A DNA stretch of 64,000 nucleotides, from NCBI RefSeq assembly GCF_026914265.1, contig NC_069135.1, positions 60,564,738 to 60,628,737 of the forward strand. The letters are read 5' to 3'. Shown in pieces: positions 34,745 to 46,217 of this stretch. The first letter of the stretch is position 1. Each line of letters starts with the position of its first letter. The DNA comes from Mya arenaria (lineage: Eukaryota > Mollusca > Bivalvia > Myida > Myidae). The position numbers were made by a program, and so were the translations under genes. Under the pieces are notes generated by a model. The model did no database searches. It saw only the letters and a list, made by a program, of their open reading frames with translations, and was not told the DNA's origin.

Positions 34745-36888
34745 CACTAACCGTTCAAGATTAGTTTTTAAGCATATACCGGTGTAACCATTGCCGCCAA
34801 TGTCTATTTCCCTGAACGTAGTGAGGTCAGTTGCTGGCGCCGTCAGATTGAGTATTTCAGGTTGGCCATAACAAGCACGTATGTTACAGCTGAGTATGTA
34901 ACTGACATATGCTATGAACGGGAGCCAAATTGCACGTTAGAATAAGTCTAAGCGTTTAAATATTGAATGTCCTCAGGTTGAATTGGTGACATATGTTGGT
35001 AAGATAATTATCTATTTTACTAAACAATATCTGCGATTTGACCTTGATATAATGTAAGCGACGATGTATTTCTGTTTCATTCATGATTGATATCAATGTT
35101 CTGAATATGACACGGAGCCTTGAGCAGTCGGTGATGTTTTATATGATTTAAAGCCATATATGAATTTCAACCTTCAAACATTTATTGCATGAAGGCCTCC
35201 AGCCCATATAAATATAATATGCATACAATCAATTATAAACAACGAGAGTGTTGACACATAAGGCAAATATGAGATATATCAGACAAAATGACCAAATTTG
35301 CATTGAAGTAGTACCACGATATACATCAATACATGTTAGTTGCTATTCACAAAGGTTTGTCTTACTTTATCAGCATAAAACAAGTACATGGACAATTTCT
35401 TAATAATTGTTTCATTTTCAAATGCAATCAGCAAAATGAACTCTTATGAAGACTAGGACAAGTGTAATATTTCGGAGGTATATAAACTTCTCGTATGTCC
35501 TTATACAATGGGCATTTGATTACAGAATGGTATTCATCCTCTACAAGATTTTTACAAAATAAACAAAATCTTAAATCTCTAGCAATTCCAGAATGTCTGC
35601 TTTTTTCAATATCCAGGTGGTGCGAAGAGCATCTAAAATTAGCCATACATCTTCGAAACTTGTTCACAGTAATACAGTTCACATATTTATTTACACTTAT
35701 GTTTTCTGCACACTTATGATTCCATGTTTGAAGATGCTGATCCCTTATTCTAGTAACATACTCATTAAGAAAAACACATTCGTTTTCAACATACTGGTCT
35801 TCCCAAATATAACCAATTATACAAATTCATGCATAAAATAGTAACCCAGTTTTCATAACCTAAACTGTCATACAATTTCAACATATTATAACACAACTTA
35901 ACTTATCTATCATGAGGAAATTTTAAACCAATATTTTAGAAATCGTTTAGAAGCATAAATATGTAAAAGAAAGCGCCCTAGATCACCCAAAACCGCATCA
36001 TTGCATGCTTTAAATGATATATTCAAAAACCTTTTACAAGCATACACGTGAACATTTTCAATAACATTCATTGGAGTCATGCCCCAAAGTTCAGCACCAT
36101 ATAGCATAATCGGTGATATTTTTGTATCAAACATTTTAAAAAACACACTAGAGTTAACAAAAGATAAAGAATCAATGCCTTTAAACTTAATTATGACAAT
36201 ACTGTTGTCGTAACATAAACTTTAAACATAGTCTTTGGGCGCATCTGCTTCCCTTTTTTTCCAATATAATGACGGTGAAGTCTTTGTTTTTTGTTAGTTC
36301 ATATATGGATGTCCTCAAACCAAGCAGCCGTCTGGCAAAGTACGCATTTATATAAAGCAAAGATATCCTTAAATATTTCTATATCTGCTATCTTGATTTC
36401 ATCTAGTGTAGCTTTAAATGTATCCATTGCGTTTTCGAAATACAATTCGATGTCCTCAAGATTTATTTTTTTCTTTTTCATAGTCCCGGTGTAGGCGGAT
36501 TGTACACTCTTAAGCGTCTCAAAACATGTTTAAAGACCTTTTTGTCCACAAACTCTTTCGGGTTTTATATAAATGTAATGCCCCAGAACCACACACTTGT
36601 CACAACATAATTGCTCATAATGTGTTATTTTGCTGTAAGTATGGAAAAGACAGTTGATTTCTACGGGATGTTGAACTACTTTTCTGGTATTTCTTTTCCT
36701 TGTTTAATATGATGAAATTAAAACACGTAGTTGCCTGTGTATATCAAGACAAGGCTGAAACATACTCTCATAAAACTCATGACAAAAACATTCAACAATC
36801 CGTCTCTGTCAATTATTAAAGCATTGCTCATAATACAAATTGCTGTCTTTGAGTGACAAAATGTCATCTGAGCCACCCCCGTCACCAT
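34745..36888 (-). pseudogene. TRIM-like pseudogene split by a LINE
   Basis: The N-terminal part lies at 36198-36888 (start region CCCGTCACCAT on the plus strand, remnants of both B-boxes, then coiled-coil codons such as EDIELYFENAMDTFKA). The central propeller part lies at 34745-35160. The two are separated by LINE-derived sequence at about 35163-36190. The gene homology resumes exactly at the GACAATACTG motif, which the paralogues have directly after AAGCCATATC. Many breaks are present in both parts, so the copy was probably dead before or soon after the insertion. Confidence 0.8.
35163..36190 (-). mobile_element. LINE fragment, second family
   Basis: Minus-strand frames encode the C-terminal end of a non-LTR retrotransposon protein. 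36146-35910 has LYGAELWGMTP and a following helical part. 35682-35428 has CLFCKN, then EDEYHSVIKCPLY, a terminal zinc-binding motif. The sequence differs from the LINE at 4906-7424, so it is a separate lineage. Only the 3' fifth or so remains, and frames are broken. It sits inside a TRIM pseudogene. Confidence 0.82.
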
Positions 36889-36895
36889 GCTGTTC

Positions 36896-38645
36896 CTTTA
36901 CACAATCTAAACTTTATATTAGCCAGCTAAATCGTTTGAAAGGCAATCTCACACTTTTATTGCAAGTTTAATTGAAGATTAAAGTATTAAATTCAAGTTA
37001 TTTGTTAATAAAAACACTTTAAAATGCACACGCATAAAGTCAAACATATTTTTGGAAAATGATACTCAATATCAATTAGCAATCTCGTAACAGGCAAACA
37101 ATTGATATGGTTTAAATTGATTCGATGGAAAAGCTTTTAATGGATTAAATATTTTTTAAAACTCGTATCGAGTTTATTTAGAGATACGATATGATACTTT
37201 ATTGCAGTAGCTTATCATCGTGCCAGTGATATAAGCGTTTATATATGAGACACTAATATAGCTTTTCCGCCGTGGTTATTAATTCAACTTCGGCTGCAAT
37301 GCCCTTCGCACAGTTTCATTTTACGCCAAAACTACTTGTGTTATCAGAACCAAGCGTGTCTATCGATGAATGTGTTTGTTTTCAAAACAATGTATGAGGA
37401 GAGATTCAATAATTGTGCAAGGGGAAGAAACCCAATGAGTCACAACAGAAATTGTGTTTTAAACGCATTTTGTTAAACGTCTCGAACAAATATTTATGAG
37501 CTCAATGAGGACGAAACAAAGGGTTTGTGACACATGTTTAAACTAACAATGGTTTTGTGAAACCCCGAAAGTAAATAAATTACTCTTGAAACAAAGGCAC
37601 GTTATTATTTTAGACTACAAATTAAACACGCATGTCAGCCTAGTTTTTTGATATTCAATACTTTACCAGTGACTTCAAACTTAGATTTTAAACAAAACCA
37701 ATATTATGATATGCAAGTTACTCGAGATTGATTTACTCCAATGTCTCAACGTTTCAGACAGTGTTCAAAGCTTAAAAATTGGAGATGAATTTGGATTAGG
37801 AAAAAACACATTCTTTTCCGTTACTTCAACCAACCCGTCTTCAAATGTGTTCCGAATGTCCGCTTATATGATATCAAGGTCCAGTTTGATTATGAGTTAT
37901 ATCAGGTCAAAATAATGCATGTTTATAAACTTGGCCAAACTTTACTTTTGAATGGATTTTGAATATTGGTAATTTGGAGATAAAAAAGAATATGGCTAAA
38001 TTTAGAGTAATATTATCTACAACTTTATTTATCATTCAGTGTCATCTTGTCTTCTTAATCAGAACGCATCAGCTGTGGGCGTAACACTTTTATATGGTCA
38101 ACCTATACAATTAGCTAATGTAAATAAAACTTTGTAAAAATGATCGTCTTCATGAGCTCAGTGTAAATAACGACTTCAGTTAAATAGCGTTCATCACCTA
38201 TATGTCGTATGCTGCTTTTCACAACAAGATTGAGTTGACAAAACGTTAATGAATCCATTTAGGAGTTTATTAACTATGTACAAAAGTCATTATAAGCACA
38301 TACATCACTAAATTGTTCCAAGCGTTATGTTTGTGAATCTGCTGCGTAGTAAGTTCCTGAAAAGAAACACAAGACACACCTTATTACCTTAAGTTTACAT
38401 TTAATTATACTGGTGCATTTTGTCTGAAGTATTCTCAATATCCATCCCAAATAAGACAAGTTGCTGTGTTTATATGTTTGTGTCCTCTCTTTCATAATCG
38501 TTTGTGCCGCTAAAAAGGTTTTATTTTTTTAATTTCCACTTCTGCGCTTGTCCCTGTAATTTTCATTGTAATATTCTTGGGTTTGCTTTGAAATGATAGA
38601 GTGGGCTTGTTAGCACATAGAGACAAACTGTTTTACCATAGTAAC
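36896..38645. other. Spacer between TRIM copies
   Basis: Contains the upstream module of the split pseudogene (37125-37370). The remainder has no recognisable gene. A 69-codon plus-strand frame at 37706-37915 has no supporting features and is taken as chance. Confidence 0.4.
37125..37370 (-). promoter_or_regulatory. Upstream module copy of the split TRIM pseudogene
   Basis: Matches the family module: AACTCGTATCGAG at about 37160, a GAGATACGATATGATACT continuation, GCGTTTATATATGAGACAC and CTTTTCCGCCG. The ACTTCCG box is missing or altered here. The module lies about 240-480 bp upstream of the former start codon. Confidence 0.4.
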
Positions 38646-40238
38646 CTAAATTTGAAACACACTTATTTTATCAGAATTCCCAGCGACATACAAAAGCCTT
38701 TTCTGTTTATCAAGCGCAACCGCGCGGGTGGTAAATTCAAGAGGATTCGGGAAAACACTCTGGATGTCTCCGTTCTTCATCACCCTAAAGACGGCATTGC
38801 TTTTAAAGCTGCAAACAATGATCGAGCCATCAGTATCCATGCACATACCATACGGACCATTGAGTTTGTCTGACTTCATAAATAGTTTGACCGTATCGTC
38901 TTGTCTGATTTCTGTAATCGAATTTTTCTGGTTACATGACACATACATCGAACCCGTTACAGGATCTTTTGTTGACCAACATGGATTAGAAACAAATTGT
39001 TCTCCATATTTTGTGGTAAATTTGCTTAAATCGTTATTAATAACCCTGACAAGTTTTCCATCTCCATCTACTTCAATAAGCTTGGCAGGGGACAAACATG
39101 GTATCTTCAGGGTCTTGTTGAAACATTCTACGGCGTAGCATTTGCCGTCTATGCTAAGTTCGCGGAACGTGGCAAGGTCTGTTCCGGGTGAAGTCAGGTG
39201 AAGTACTTTAAATTGGCCTTCAAGTGCAACGTAAGCTTCACCTTGCTCTGTAACTGTTATTTGCCATGGTTGGTACCGCAGTTTCACGTAGGAAACAAGA
39301 GTATCCGATTCAGAATTAAATATCTTCATACTTGAATTTATTTTGTCTGTTATTAATAAAAAGTTTTCTCTTAAAATTGCAATGTCTGCGATTTGACAGG
39401 TGTTTTCGTCACGTTCATCCTTGATGTTAAAAGACCTTATAAGGAATGGAGCATTGACTAGACGGAGCAGCGATGCTTTGTCTGGTGTAAAGCCATATCT
39501 GACAATACTATCGTCGGTACATAGCTTTAGAACATTGCCCTCGATCGTGCGTAATTCGGCTTCTGTTTTCAACATCTCTACGAAGAGTGCCTTGCTCTCT
39601 TTGGTTTTTGTAAATCTTTCGATTTCTTGATTGTAAACAGTCAGATGAGACAGAACACTTTCATAAGTAGATACAATAGCCTTTAATTTATTTTGGTCAG
39701 CTATCTTGAGTTTGTCAACTTCAGCTTTGAATGTATCCATAGCTTTGTGATAAAATGAATCAAGTTCATCAAGATTCCTTTTGGCTTCCTCCGTTTTCGC
39801 AGTATATACGGATTGCAAGAGCTTAATTTTCTCTTTAACTGTTACTGTTTTAAAATGACAATCCACAAAATCTTCAGAATAATCGCCGATGGAAATCACG
39901 TCTGTACAGCATTTATGCGCCAGAATCACACATTGATCACAACATAACTGTTGGTGTGATTTACAGAAAGAGCTTATTTTCTGGTGAATGTGAAGATGAC
40001 ATCCTTGCTCTACTTGATTTGATGAATTTGTTTTCGGTATGTCTGCTCCTCTTTTAATATGGTGGGTTTTCGACACGCGCAGTATCCTGTGCGCATCCAA
40101 ACATGACTGACACAGATATTCAGTGCACTCAACGCAAAAACCTTCAACATTTCGTGTCCGCCCATCACTGAAGCATGGCTCACAATGTAAGTCACCACCA
40201 GGGCTTAACGCACTATCTGAGCTACCCACCGTCGCCAT
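38646..40238 (-). CDS. TRIM-like protein: two B-boxes, coiled coil, beta-propeller
   Basis: An intact single-exon frame of 530 residues. B-box 1 has C19, C22, C35, C38, C43, C46 with H50/H59 and belongs to the DGRTR/RILRV class. B-box 2 has C80, H83, C92, H95, C100, C103, H108, with ILAHKCC instead of the usual ILGHKVC. The coiled-coil region is about 120-255. The propeller runs from about 285 to the terminal KISVFQI with FLLITDKINSSMKIFN and GMCMDTDGSIIVC. There is no RING and no secretion signal. The start ATG (40236-40238) has A at -3 and G at +4 and is conserved in paralogues. From B-box 2 onward its first half is almost identical to the truncated copy at 46218-47074. It is likely cytosolic; ligand unknown. 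Confidence 0.92.
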   Translation of the reverse strand: MATVGSSDSALSPGGDLHCEPCFSDGRTRNVEGFCVECTEYLCQSCLDAHRILRVSKTHHIKRGADIPKTNSSNQVEQGCHLHIHQKISSFCKSHQQLCCDQCVILAHKCCTDVISIGDYSEDFVDCHFKTVTVKEKIKLLQSVYTAKTEEAKRNLDELDSFYHKAMDTFKAEVDKLKIADQNKLKAIVSTYESVLSHLTVYNQEIERFTKTKESKALFVEMLKTEAELRTIEGNVLKLCTDDSIVRYGFTPDKASLLRLVNAPFLIRSFNIKDERDENTCQIADIAILRENFLLITDKINSSMKIFNSESDTLVSYVKLRYQPWQITVTEQGEAYVALEGQFKVLHLTSPGTDLATFRELSIDGKCYAVECFNKTLKIPCLSPAKLIEVDGDGKLVRVINNDLSKFTTKYGEQFVSNPCWSTKDPVTGSMYVSCNQKNSITEIRQDDTVKLFMKSDKLNGPYGMCMDTDGSIIVCSFKSNAVFRVMKNGDIQSVFPNPLEFTTRAVALDKQKRLLYVAGNSDKISVFQI

Positions 40239-40559
40239 TTTCTTCGTTCACAAAGGCTTAAAATAAGACGATGGCCTGTTCCATCATGTGAACGTCATTT
40301 CCACTATTGCATTGCTAGTCCCATTACATTAGATTAAAGTTATTACGAACAAGTCCTCTGTTTAAATATAATGAAATGCTCGTTAATACAATAAAACACC
40401 TGCTTTTGCGAATTGATAATTAAATGATCTGGTATTTCCGTATCAGGTAGAACAGTTTTGGTGATAGATATCCATAAAAAACACTATGTGCACATTCTGT
40501 TCATACGATAAACATCCTCTAACAATATTTCATTTTTAACACTTGATTACATTAAATTA

Positions 40560-40870
40560 ATCAATTTGAAAGTCATTTTCAGAAAATGGGTTTTATATTT
40601 TCAAAACCTCGTATCGAGCTTATTTAGAGATACATATTACTTCCTTGTTGTGACTCATTGCCTAGGAACACGAAAACAGCAGAGACAAGCGTTTACATAA
40701 CAAAGCGAGATTATATACTCAACCATATAACAAAAATAATCAAAGTGGCTTATATATAAGTATTTACACTATTTCCGCCGCGATACATGAATAAACAATG
40801 TCGGCAATTTACTTTGCATGTTATAAAACTCACGCATAATCAATGTTGTTTTATTTTACACCAATATTTC
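40560..40870 (-). promoter_or_regulatory. Conserved upstream module of TRIM gene
   Basis: In order away from the gene: CATTTTCAGAAAATGG (about 40572), CCTCGTATCGAGCTTAT (about 40607), ATTACTTCCTTG (about 40636), GCGTTTACATAAC (about 40690) and TTTCCGCCGCG (about 40778). The same order occurs upstream of 44362, 61572 and 47074. ACTTCC resembles the ETS core in reverse orientation. Confidence 0.45.
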
Positions 40871-41219
40871 TAGTTTGTTCGGAACAAAGCATGTCGCTCA
40901 TTTTTGTGGTATTTAAATCCAATAAGTGTAGAAGCGTTTTCCGAAACACAAAACGTTTGTGACGCGTAAATAAATAAAACCCACAAATGGCAAGTTACAA
41001 ATACTAGTTGTTAATATGAAGTACATTTGAATTGTACATGCAAAGCACCTGTTTCGTTCTGGACTACGCCTAATATTCGTAATGCCCCTAAATATATTCG
41101 AAAATAAGAAGGAATACAAGCTGTAATACCTTCAGGCATACAAAATGATTGGAATTTCATATAGAAAAACATCCGTCCTGACCTTGGATTTCAAACACAA
41201 AGCTACGTGTATAGTTAAC

Positions 41220-42757
41220 TTTGATGATAAAAAACCTAATCTTTGGGTACTGATGTAAATAAATGTACCTTTATAAATGGGCGTTTTAATTAATAGCTAC
41301 GTGGCCATAAATTATCCAGTTAGTTGCGCCAAAACATCGCTAATACTTGTTTTTTTGTACCTAAATCAAATGCATTCTTTTTGTTTGTTTAAATCATATG
41401 AGTAAACACTCTTATGCATTTTCTTTTTTGCATTTACCTAGCCTAGTTGTATTTGTATAAAATGTTTTCAATCCCGTACCTCAAAGCAAACACACGTTTG
41501 GTAACAACATCAAAAATGTCAAAATGTTAAAAATGATGGCATCCGGCCAAACGATTCCCAGCCGTGATATTTCAAATTCAAGTCGTACTACACCTGCTTT
41601 TACAGATGGTAGTTTGTCTAATTCAAGTAATGCACTAACAATCACGCTCAAAATGTTTATTCTCCACTCCACACTACATGTAAGAAGTAATACAAATACA
41701 TATTTTAAGAAATCGTATAATAAGTCTATAAGCATTACATATTAGATGTTTTCTTCGACACCGGCATTTACAGATGGCATTTTGCCATTGTAAAATGTGC
41801 TCAAACATTGTTTTGCATTTCACATTACATGTATGAAATGATAAAAATAATGTTGTTATCATTTGAAAGGGTTTAATGTGTGGAGGACAATATGTTAATT
41901 TTGTAGCGAAACAAATGTTGCAAACACGCTCCTTGACCTTGAACGATTGTAAAAACTGTCTTACGGTTTTAGTGGAAACTTAGAACGAACATACAAATTG
42001 TCATAACTTCATATGTAGTGTATGTTCGGTCATTTGTTTCACACGGTCATATTAGCAATCGATAAGAAATACCCTTTTAAATGATACCACAATCAAATTG
42101 GGTTAGCAGGCATCAAAATAAAATATTAGTTGTCCATGTCTAAATGCAATGAGGAGCTTATTTGAACATCGACTCCCTTCAGTTGTACATACATGTACAT
42201 GTCAATGCATTTACAAATCAGCTTTAACAGTCATGGATTAAGAACTACTTAAATCAATCACTTTTAGCTTTCCTATTTTACATGATCTAACTATGTTATA
42301 TTAATCGGTACACTACCCGGATACCTCAATGTGCAACGCAATGGTTGCAGATACAGTATATTAAAATATAGGTCACTCTGAGATATTTAATTTACACCAC
42401 ACGCTACATGTAATGATAATAAATATTGCAATAAATCGTTTGATAAATAAACAACTCTTCTACTGAATGTGTCATTATTACAGGAATGCAATTAAACATG
42501 TACATGTTTTATATTTGATCAACTGTTTTAAGAGTTATATATGTACATCAACCCCAAAGACAGTGTTCTAGTTGGTAAAGTTCTGTGAAGTATAACCAAG
42601 CTCACTCATGAAAACGAATATATTAGCCTACATAACATCTATCGTGAAGCCGTTCATCAAAATAAAAACGCACTATTGTGGGTTTTGTTTAAAAATGACA
42701 CTGACATATTCAGATCACCCGGATACCGGTACCTTTTGTTCCATGGTCAACCGAAAG
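41220..42757. repeat. Duplicated TRIM downstream flank
   Basis: Collinear with about 330-1873. Both copies share numerous long stretches and end at a TRIM stop codon, so they are paralogous 3' flanks. Short overlapping frames near 41481-41745 correspond to frames at 599-853 but differ by many changes without keeping the protein. No gene is inferred. The spacer 40871-41219 shows nothing further. Confidence 0.65.
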
Positions 42758-44362
42758 TTAAATTTGAAACACATGAATCTCATCACAATCTCCAGCGACA
42801 AATAATTGCTTCGTACGTTTATCTAGAGCCACAGCAATAGGTTTAAAGTCTAGAGGTTGTAGTAAAACGCTTTGGATGTCTCCATCCATCTTCACTCTAA
42901 ACACATCCTTGCCATTGTAGCTACATACAAGGATGGAACCATCAGAGTCCATGCACAGACCATAAGGACCATTGAGCTTGTCTGACTTAACAAGCAACTT
43001 GACATTAGCATCACTTTTTATTTCCGTTATTGAATGTTTTTTATCACATGATACGTACAGTGAACCAGTTGCTTTATCTTGTGTTGAGCAACGCGGATTA
43101 GTGACGAACTGTTCTCCATTCTCGGTGGTTTCCTTACTTAAGTCGTTGTTGACAATTCCGACTAGTTTTCCATTTCTATCTATTTCAAGGAGTTTGGCAG
43201 GAGACACACATAATACCTTCAGGGTTTTGTTGATACATTCTACGGCCCAACATTTGCCATCTATGTTAATTTCGCGGAAAGTGGCAATGTCTGTTGCGGG
43301 AGACGTCAGGTGGAGTATTTTAGATTGGCCATTAAGTGCCACGCAAGCTTCACCTTGATCTGTAATTGACATCTGCCATGGTTTTGATTGCAATTTAACG
43401 TATGCAACAAGAGTAGCCGTATCAGTATTTAATATCTTCAGACTTGAATTCTTGAAGTCGGTTATTAAGATCAGACTTTGTGTTAAAAGTGCAATGTCTT
43501 CTATTAGACATGCGTTTGCGTCATCTTTATGCTTGATAGAGATCGTCTGAACAAGAAAAGGTGCTTTGACTAGACGAAGCAGTGAAGTTTTATCTGGAAC
43601 AAATGCATATCTGACAAAACTTTCGTCGGTACATAAACTTTGTACGTTGTCTTTAATCGCATCTGCTTCTCGTTTAATTCTCAACATCAGAACGGCGAGT
43701 TCCTTGCTCTGTTTGTTTTTCGTACATGTGTCTATGTCTTCAAACCAGGCAGCCAGCTGGAAAAGAACACATTCATATGAAGCAACAATAGCCCGTAACT
43801 TTTCTATATCTGCTATCTTGATTTTATCAAGTTCAGCTTTGAACTTATCCATTGCGTTGTGGTAATACCAGTCAATTTCCTCAAGATGTATTTTGGCTTC
43901 GTTCATTTTCCCGCTGTAGGCGGATTGTAAACTCTTTAGAGTCTCAAAAGATGTTTTAAAGTCCTTGCTATCAATAAACTCTTGAAAATAATCGCCTACG
44001 GGTTTCACGTTAGTGCAAACTTTATGCCCCAGAATCACACACTGGTCACAACATAATTGTTGATGTGATTGGCAGAAAGACGTTATTTTATTGTTACTAT
44101 GGAAATTACAATCGATTTGAATGGGATATTGTACTTGTTTGTTTGGCTTCTCCGTAGGCATTTCTTCTCCTCTTTTAACATGATGTGATTTCGACACACG
44201 TAGTTTCCTGTGCATACCAAGGCAGGGTTGACACATATACTCATTACACTCCAGACAAAAACCTTCAACATTCTGTCTATGTCCATCATTTAAACATGGT
44301 TCACAATATAACTGGCCGTCTTTTTTTGATAAAATATCATTTGAGCCGTCTGCCGTCGCCAT
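42758..44362 (-). CDS. TRIM-like protein: two B-boxes, coiled coil, beta-propeller
   Basis: An intact single-exon frame of 534 residues from the family ATG at 44360-44362; six more in-frame codons upstream are not conserved. B-box 1 reads CEPC...CLEC...CQPC...H with the RKLRVSKSHHVKR class. B-box 2 reads CNFH...FCQSH...CCDQC...H. The coiled coil is about 120-260. The propeller is about 290-534 with LILITDFKNSSLKILN, GLCMDSDGSILVCSYNGKD and VFRVKMDGDIQSVLLQPL, ending IHVFQI. There is no RING or membrane segment. The downstream flank is the recurrent type. The upstream flank carries a tandemly duplicated regulatory module. Probably a cytosolic sensor or adaptor, inferred from the family. Confidence 0.92.
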   Translation of the reverse strand: MATADGSNDILSKKDGQLYCEPCLNDGHRQNVEGFCLECNEYMCQPCLGMHRKLRVSKSHHVKRGEEMPTEKPNKQVQYPIQIDCNFHSNNKITSFCQSHQQLCCDQCVILGHKVCTNVKPVGDYFQEFIDSKDFKTSFETLKSLQSAYSGKMNEAKIHLEEIDWYYHNAMDKFKAELDKIKIADIEKLRAIVASYECVLFQLAAWFEDIDTCTKNKQSKELAVLMLRIKREADAIKDNVQSLCTDESFVRYAFVPDKTSLLRLVKAPFLVQTISIKHKDDANACLIEDIALLTQSLILITDFKNSSLKILNTDTATLVAYVKLQSKPWQMSITDQGEACVALNGQSKILHLTSPATDIATFREINIDGKCWAVECINKTLKVLCVSPAKLLEIDRNGKLVGIVNNDLSKETTENGEQFVTNPRCSTQDKATGSLYVSCDKKHSITEIKSDANVKLLVKSDKLNGPYGLCMDSDGSILVCSYNGKDVFRVKMDGDIQSVLLQPLDFKPIAVALDKRTKQLFVAGDCDEIHVFQI

Positions 44363-44507
44363 CTTGCCTTTTTCACACAATCCCTATTTTCTATACCGGC
44401 TCACCCGTTTTATAATTCAACTTAACACGTATTGCTATTCTAATGAAGCTTTCGTTTGCATTGTGTTGTGAAATGCTAATGCAGAAAATCAAACATCCTG
44501 TTTTCAG

Positions 44508-45235
44508 CAAATGACTAGTATTCCCGTATCACGTTAATGCACTTTTAGGGATATATATCCATAATTAAAATGTGTGCACATTGTACCACGAACGACCTCA
44601 GTCGATATTTCTTTCTTAAATATTGATATGGTGTGTATTAATCCAATTGAAAATCATTTTCAGAAAATGGAGTTTGTATTTTCTAAAACTCGCATCGAGC
44701 TTATCAAGAGTTATGATATTTTACTTCCGTGTAGTGCCTTATTACATAAATCCCCGTTTTATTGATATAAGCGTTTATATACAAGCCACGCGTACAGGTA
44801 GATACACCTTTTCCGTGAGTATAAATACGTCATCTTTAGGTTATTTACTTTATATTAAATAAAGCAAATGACCAGTATTCCCGTATCACGTTAATGCACA
44901 TTTGGGGATATATATCCAAAGTTAAAATGTGTGCACATTGTACCACGAACGACCTAAGTCGATATTTCCTTCTTGAATATTGATAGTGTGATCAATGATC
45001 CAATTGAAAATCATTTTCATAAAATGGATCTCATATTTTCTAAAAACTCGCATCGAGCTTATCTAGCGATATGGTAATTTACTTCCGTGTAGTGCCTTAT
45101 CACAAGAATCGCTGGTTTATTGATATAAGCGTTTATATATTAGACACTTGTACAGGCAGATACACCTTTTCCGTCCTGATGAATAATTCAACTTTAGGTT
45201 ATTTACTTCACATTGAATAAATTTGTCACATAATC
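44508..45235. repeat. Tandem duplication of TRIM upstream module
   Basis: About 44508-44867 is repeated at 44868-45235 with high similarity. Both contain ATTCCCGTATCACGTTAATG, GTGTGCACATTGTACCACGA, AATCATTTTCA.AAAATGG, AACTCGCATCGAGCTTATC, TTTACTTCCGTGTAGTGCC and GCGTTTATATA. The unit is about 360 bp. The intact gene at 42758-44362 therefore has two copies of the whole module in a row. A few substitutions separate the copies. Confidence 0.8.
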
Positions 45236-46217
45236 AATAGTATTTTATCATTATCAAGCATGTCTCTCAATTTGTTTGTTTTTAAACATTTGAAGAGAAT
45301 AAACTCAATAATTTTACAAGGGGAGGGAACCCAATGAAGTTATGTTTATTCATAATCAAGGCACAGTATATGCATGTGATTTTTATATGAAACGGATAGA
45401 CATTTGTAATCAAAACAAATCAACTACAGTTTAAACATAGTGGTATACTTAAGTCAATCATGAAACAAGGTGATAAGTTTTTTTAATGAATTTGGTATTT
45501 ATTAGCATGTGTTAGGGAGAATGAAATTAATTAAATTTGGCCAACATAATTTTCCAAAAAAAACGCTTTTTTAAAAGTACAGTTCTATCCTTCGAGTTTA
45601 TCAACATTTTAAATTTGTATGCATTTCGGTGCTTAACATAGAAATGGTTATTTTCTTCTTTTTCATGTATTTTTTAACCTTTTTTATGAATATTAAAGAA
45701 ATAAATTACAACCGGAACAAGAATTTAACAGGGTTCCTAAGCTATTTTATTTCGAATAGGTGGAAATCAAAGGTCTTGTGATACATAAACAAACCAAAGT
45801 CCAATGGCTTTGCGAAACCCGAAAGTAAATAAATTACATTTGATTTCAAACAAATATTTCAAATAAAACATGTATTAAGATATAAGTCGCAATTGAGTGA
45901 CTTTTCAGGCATTGCTGATACCTTCAAAAGTTGGGCCTTGTAAGTTACTAAAAAACCGTTTTTAACACTCTAAAGACACCATTTTATACAAATCGTCTTC
46001 AAACATGTTAAGAACGCTTGCTTTAATGCTATCTAAATCAAGTTTGTTCATGTAGCATATTCGGTCAAAATAATACAAAGTTTTAAAACTTGAATATTTT
46101 AGTAAAGTTTGTATATCAGTTACGTCGGGTTCAAAACGTGCGTTAACCGCGATATGAAAATAAATACAAATGCACACTAAATGTAAACTATTTCCGTCAT
46201 AAGTATTTTTGTTGCAA
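45236..46217. other. Spacer, nothing recognised
   Basis: AT-rich, non-coding. 45770-45960 has similarity to 48500-48700 (ACATTTGATTTCAAACAAA, TTCAAAAGTTGGGCCT), another sign of array duplication. No gene is supported. Confidence 0.4.

Noticed and set aside
38728-39138. Plus-strand open frames opposite the TRIM genes (also 42972-43358, 60722-61072, 2046-2303)
   Set aside because: Antisense shadows of conserved coding sequence; they recur only because the minus-strand frame is conserved.
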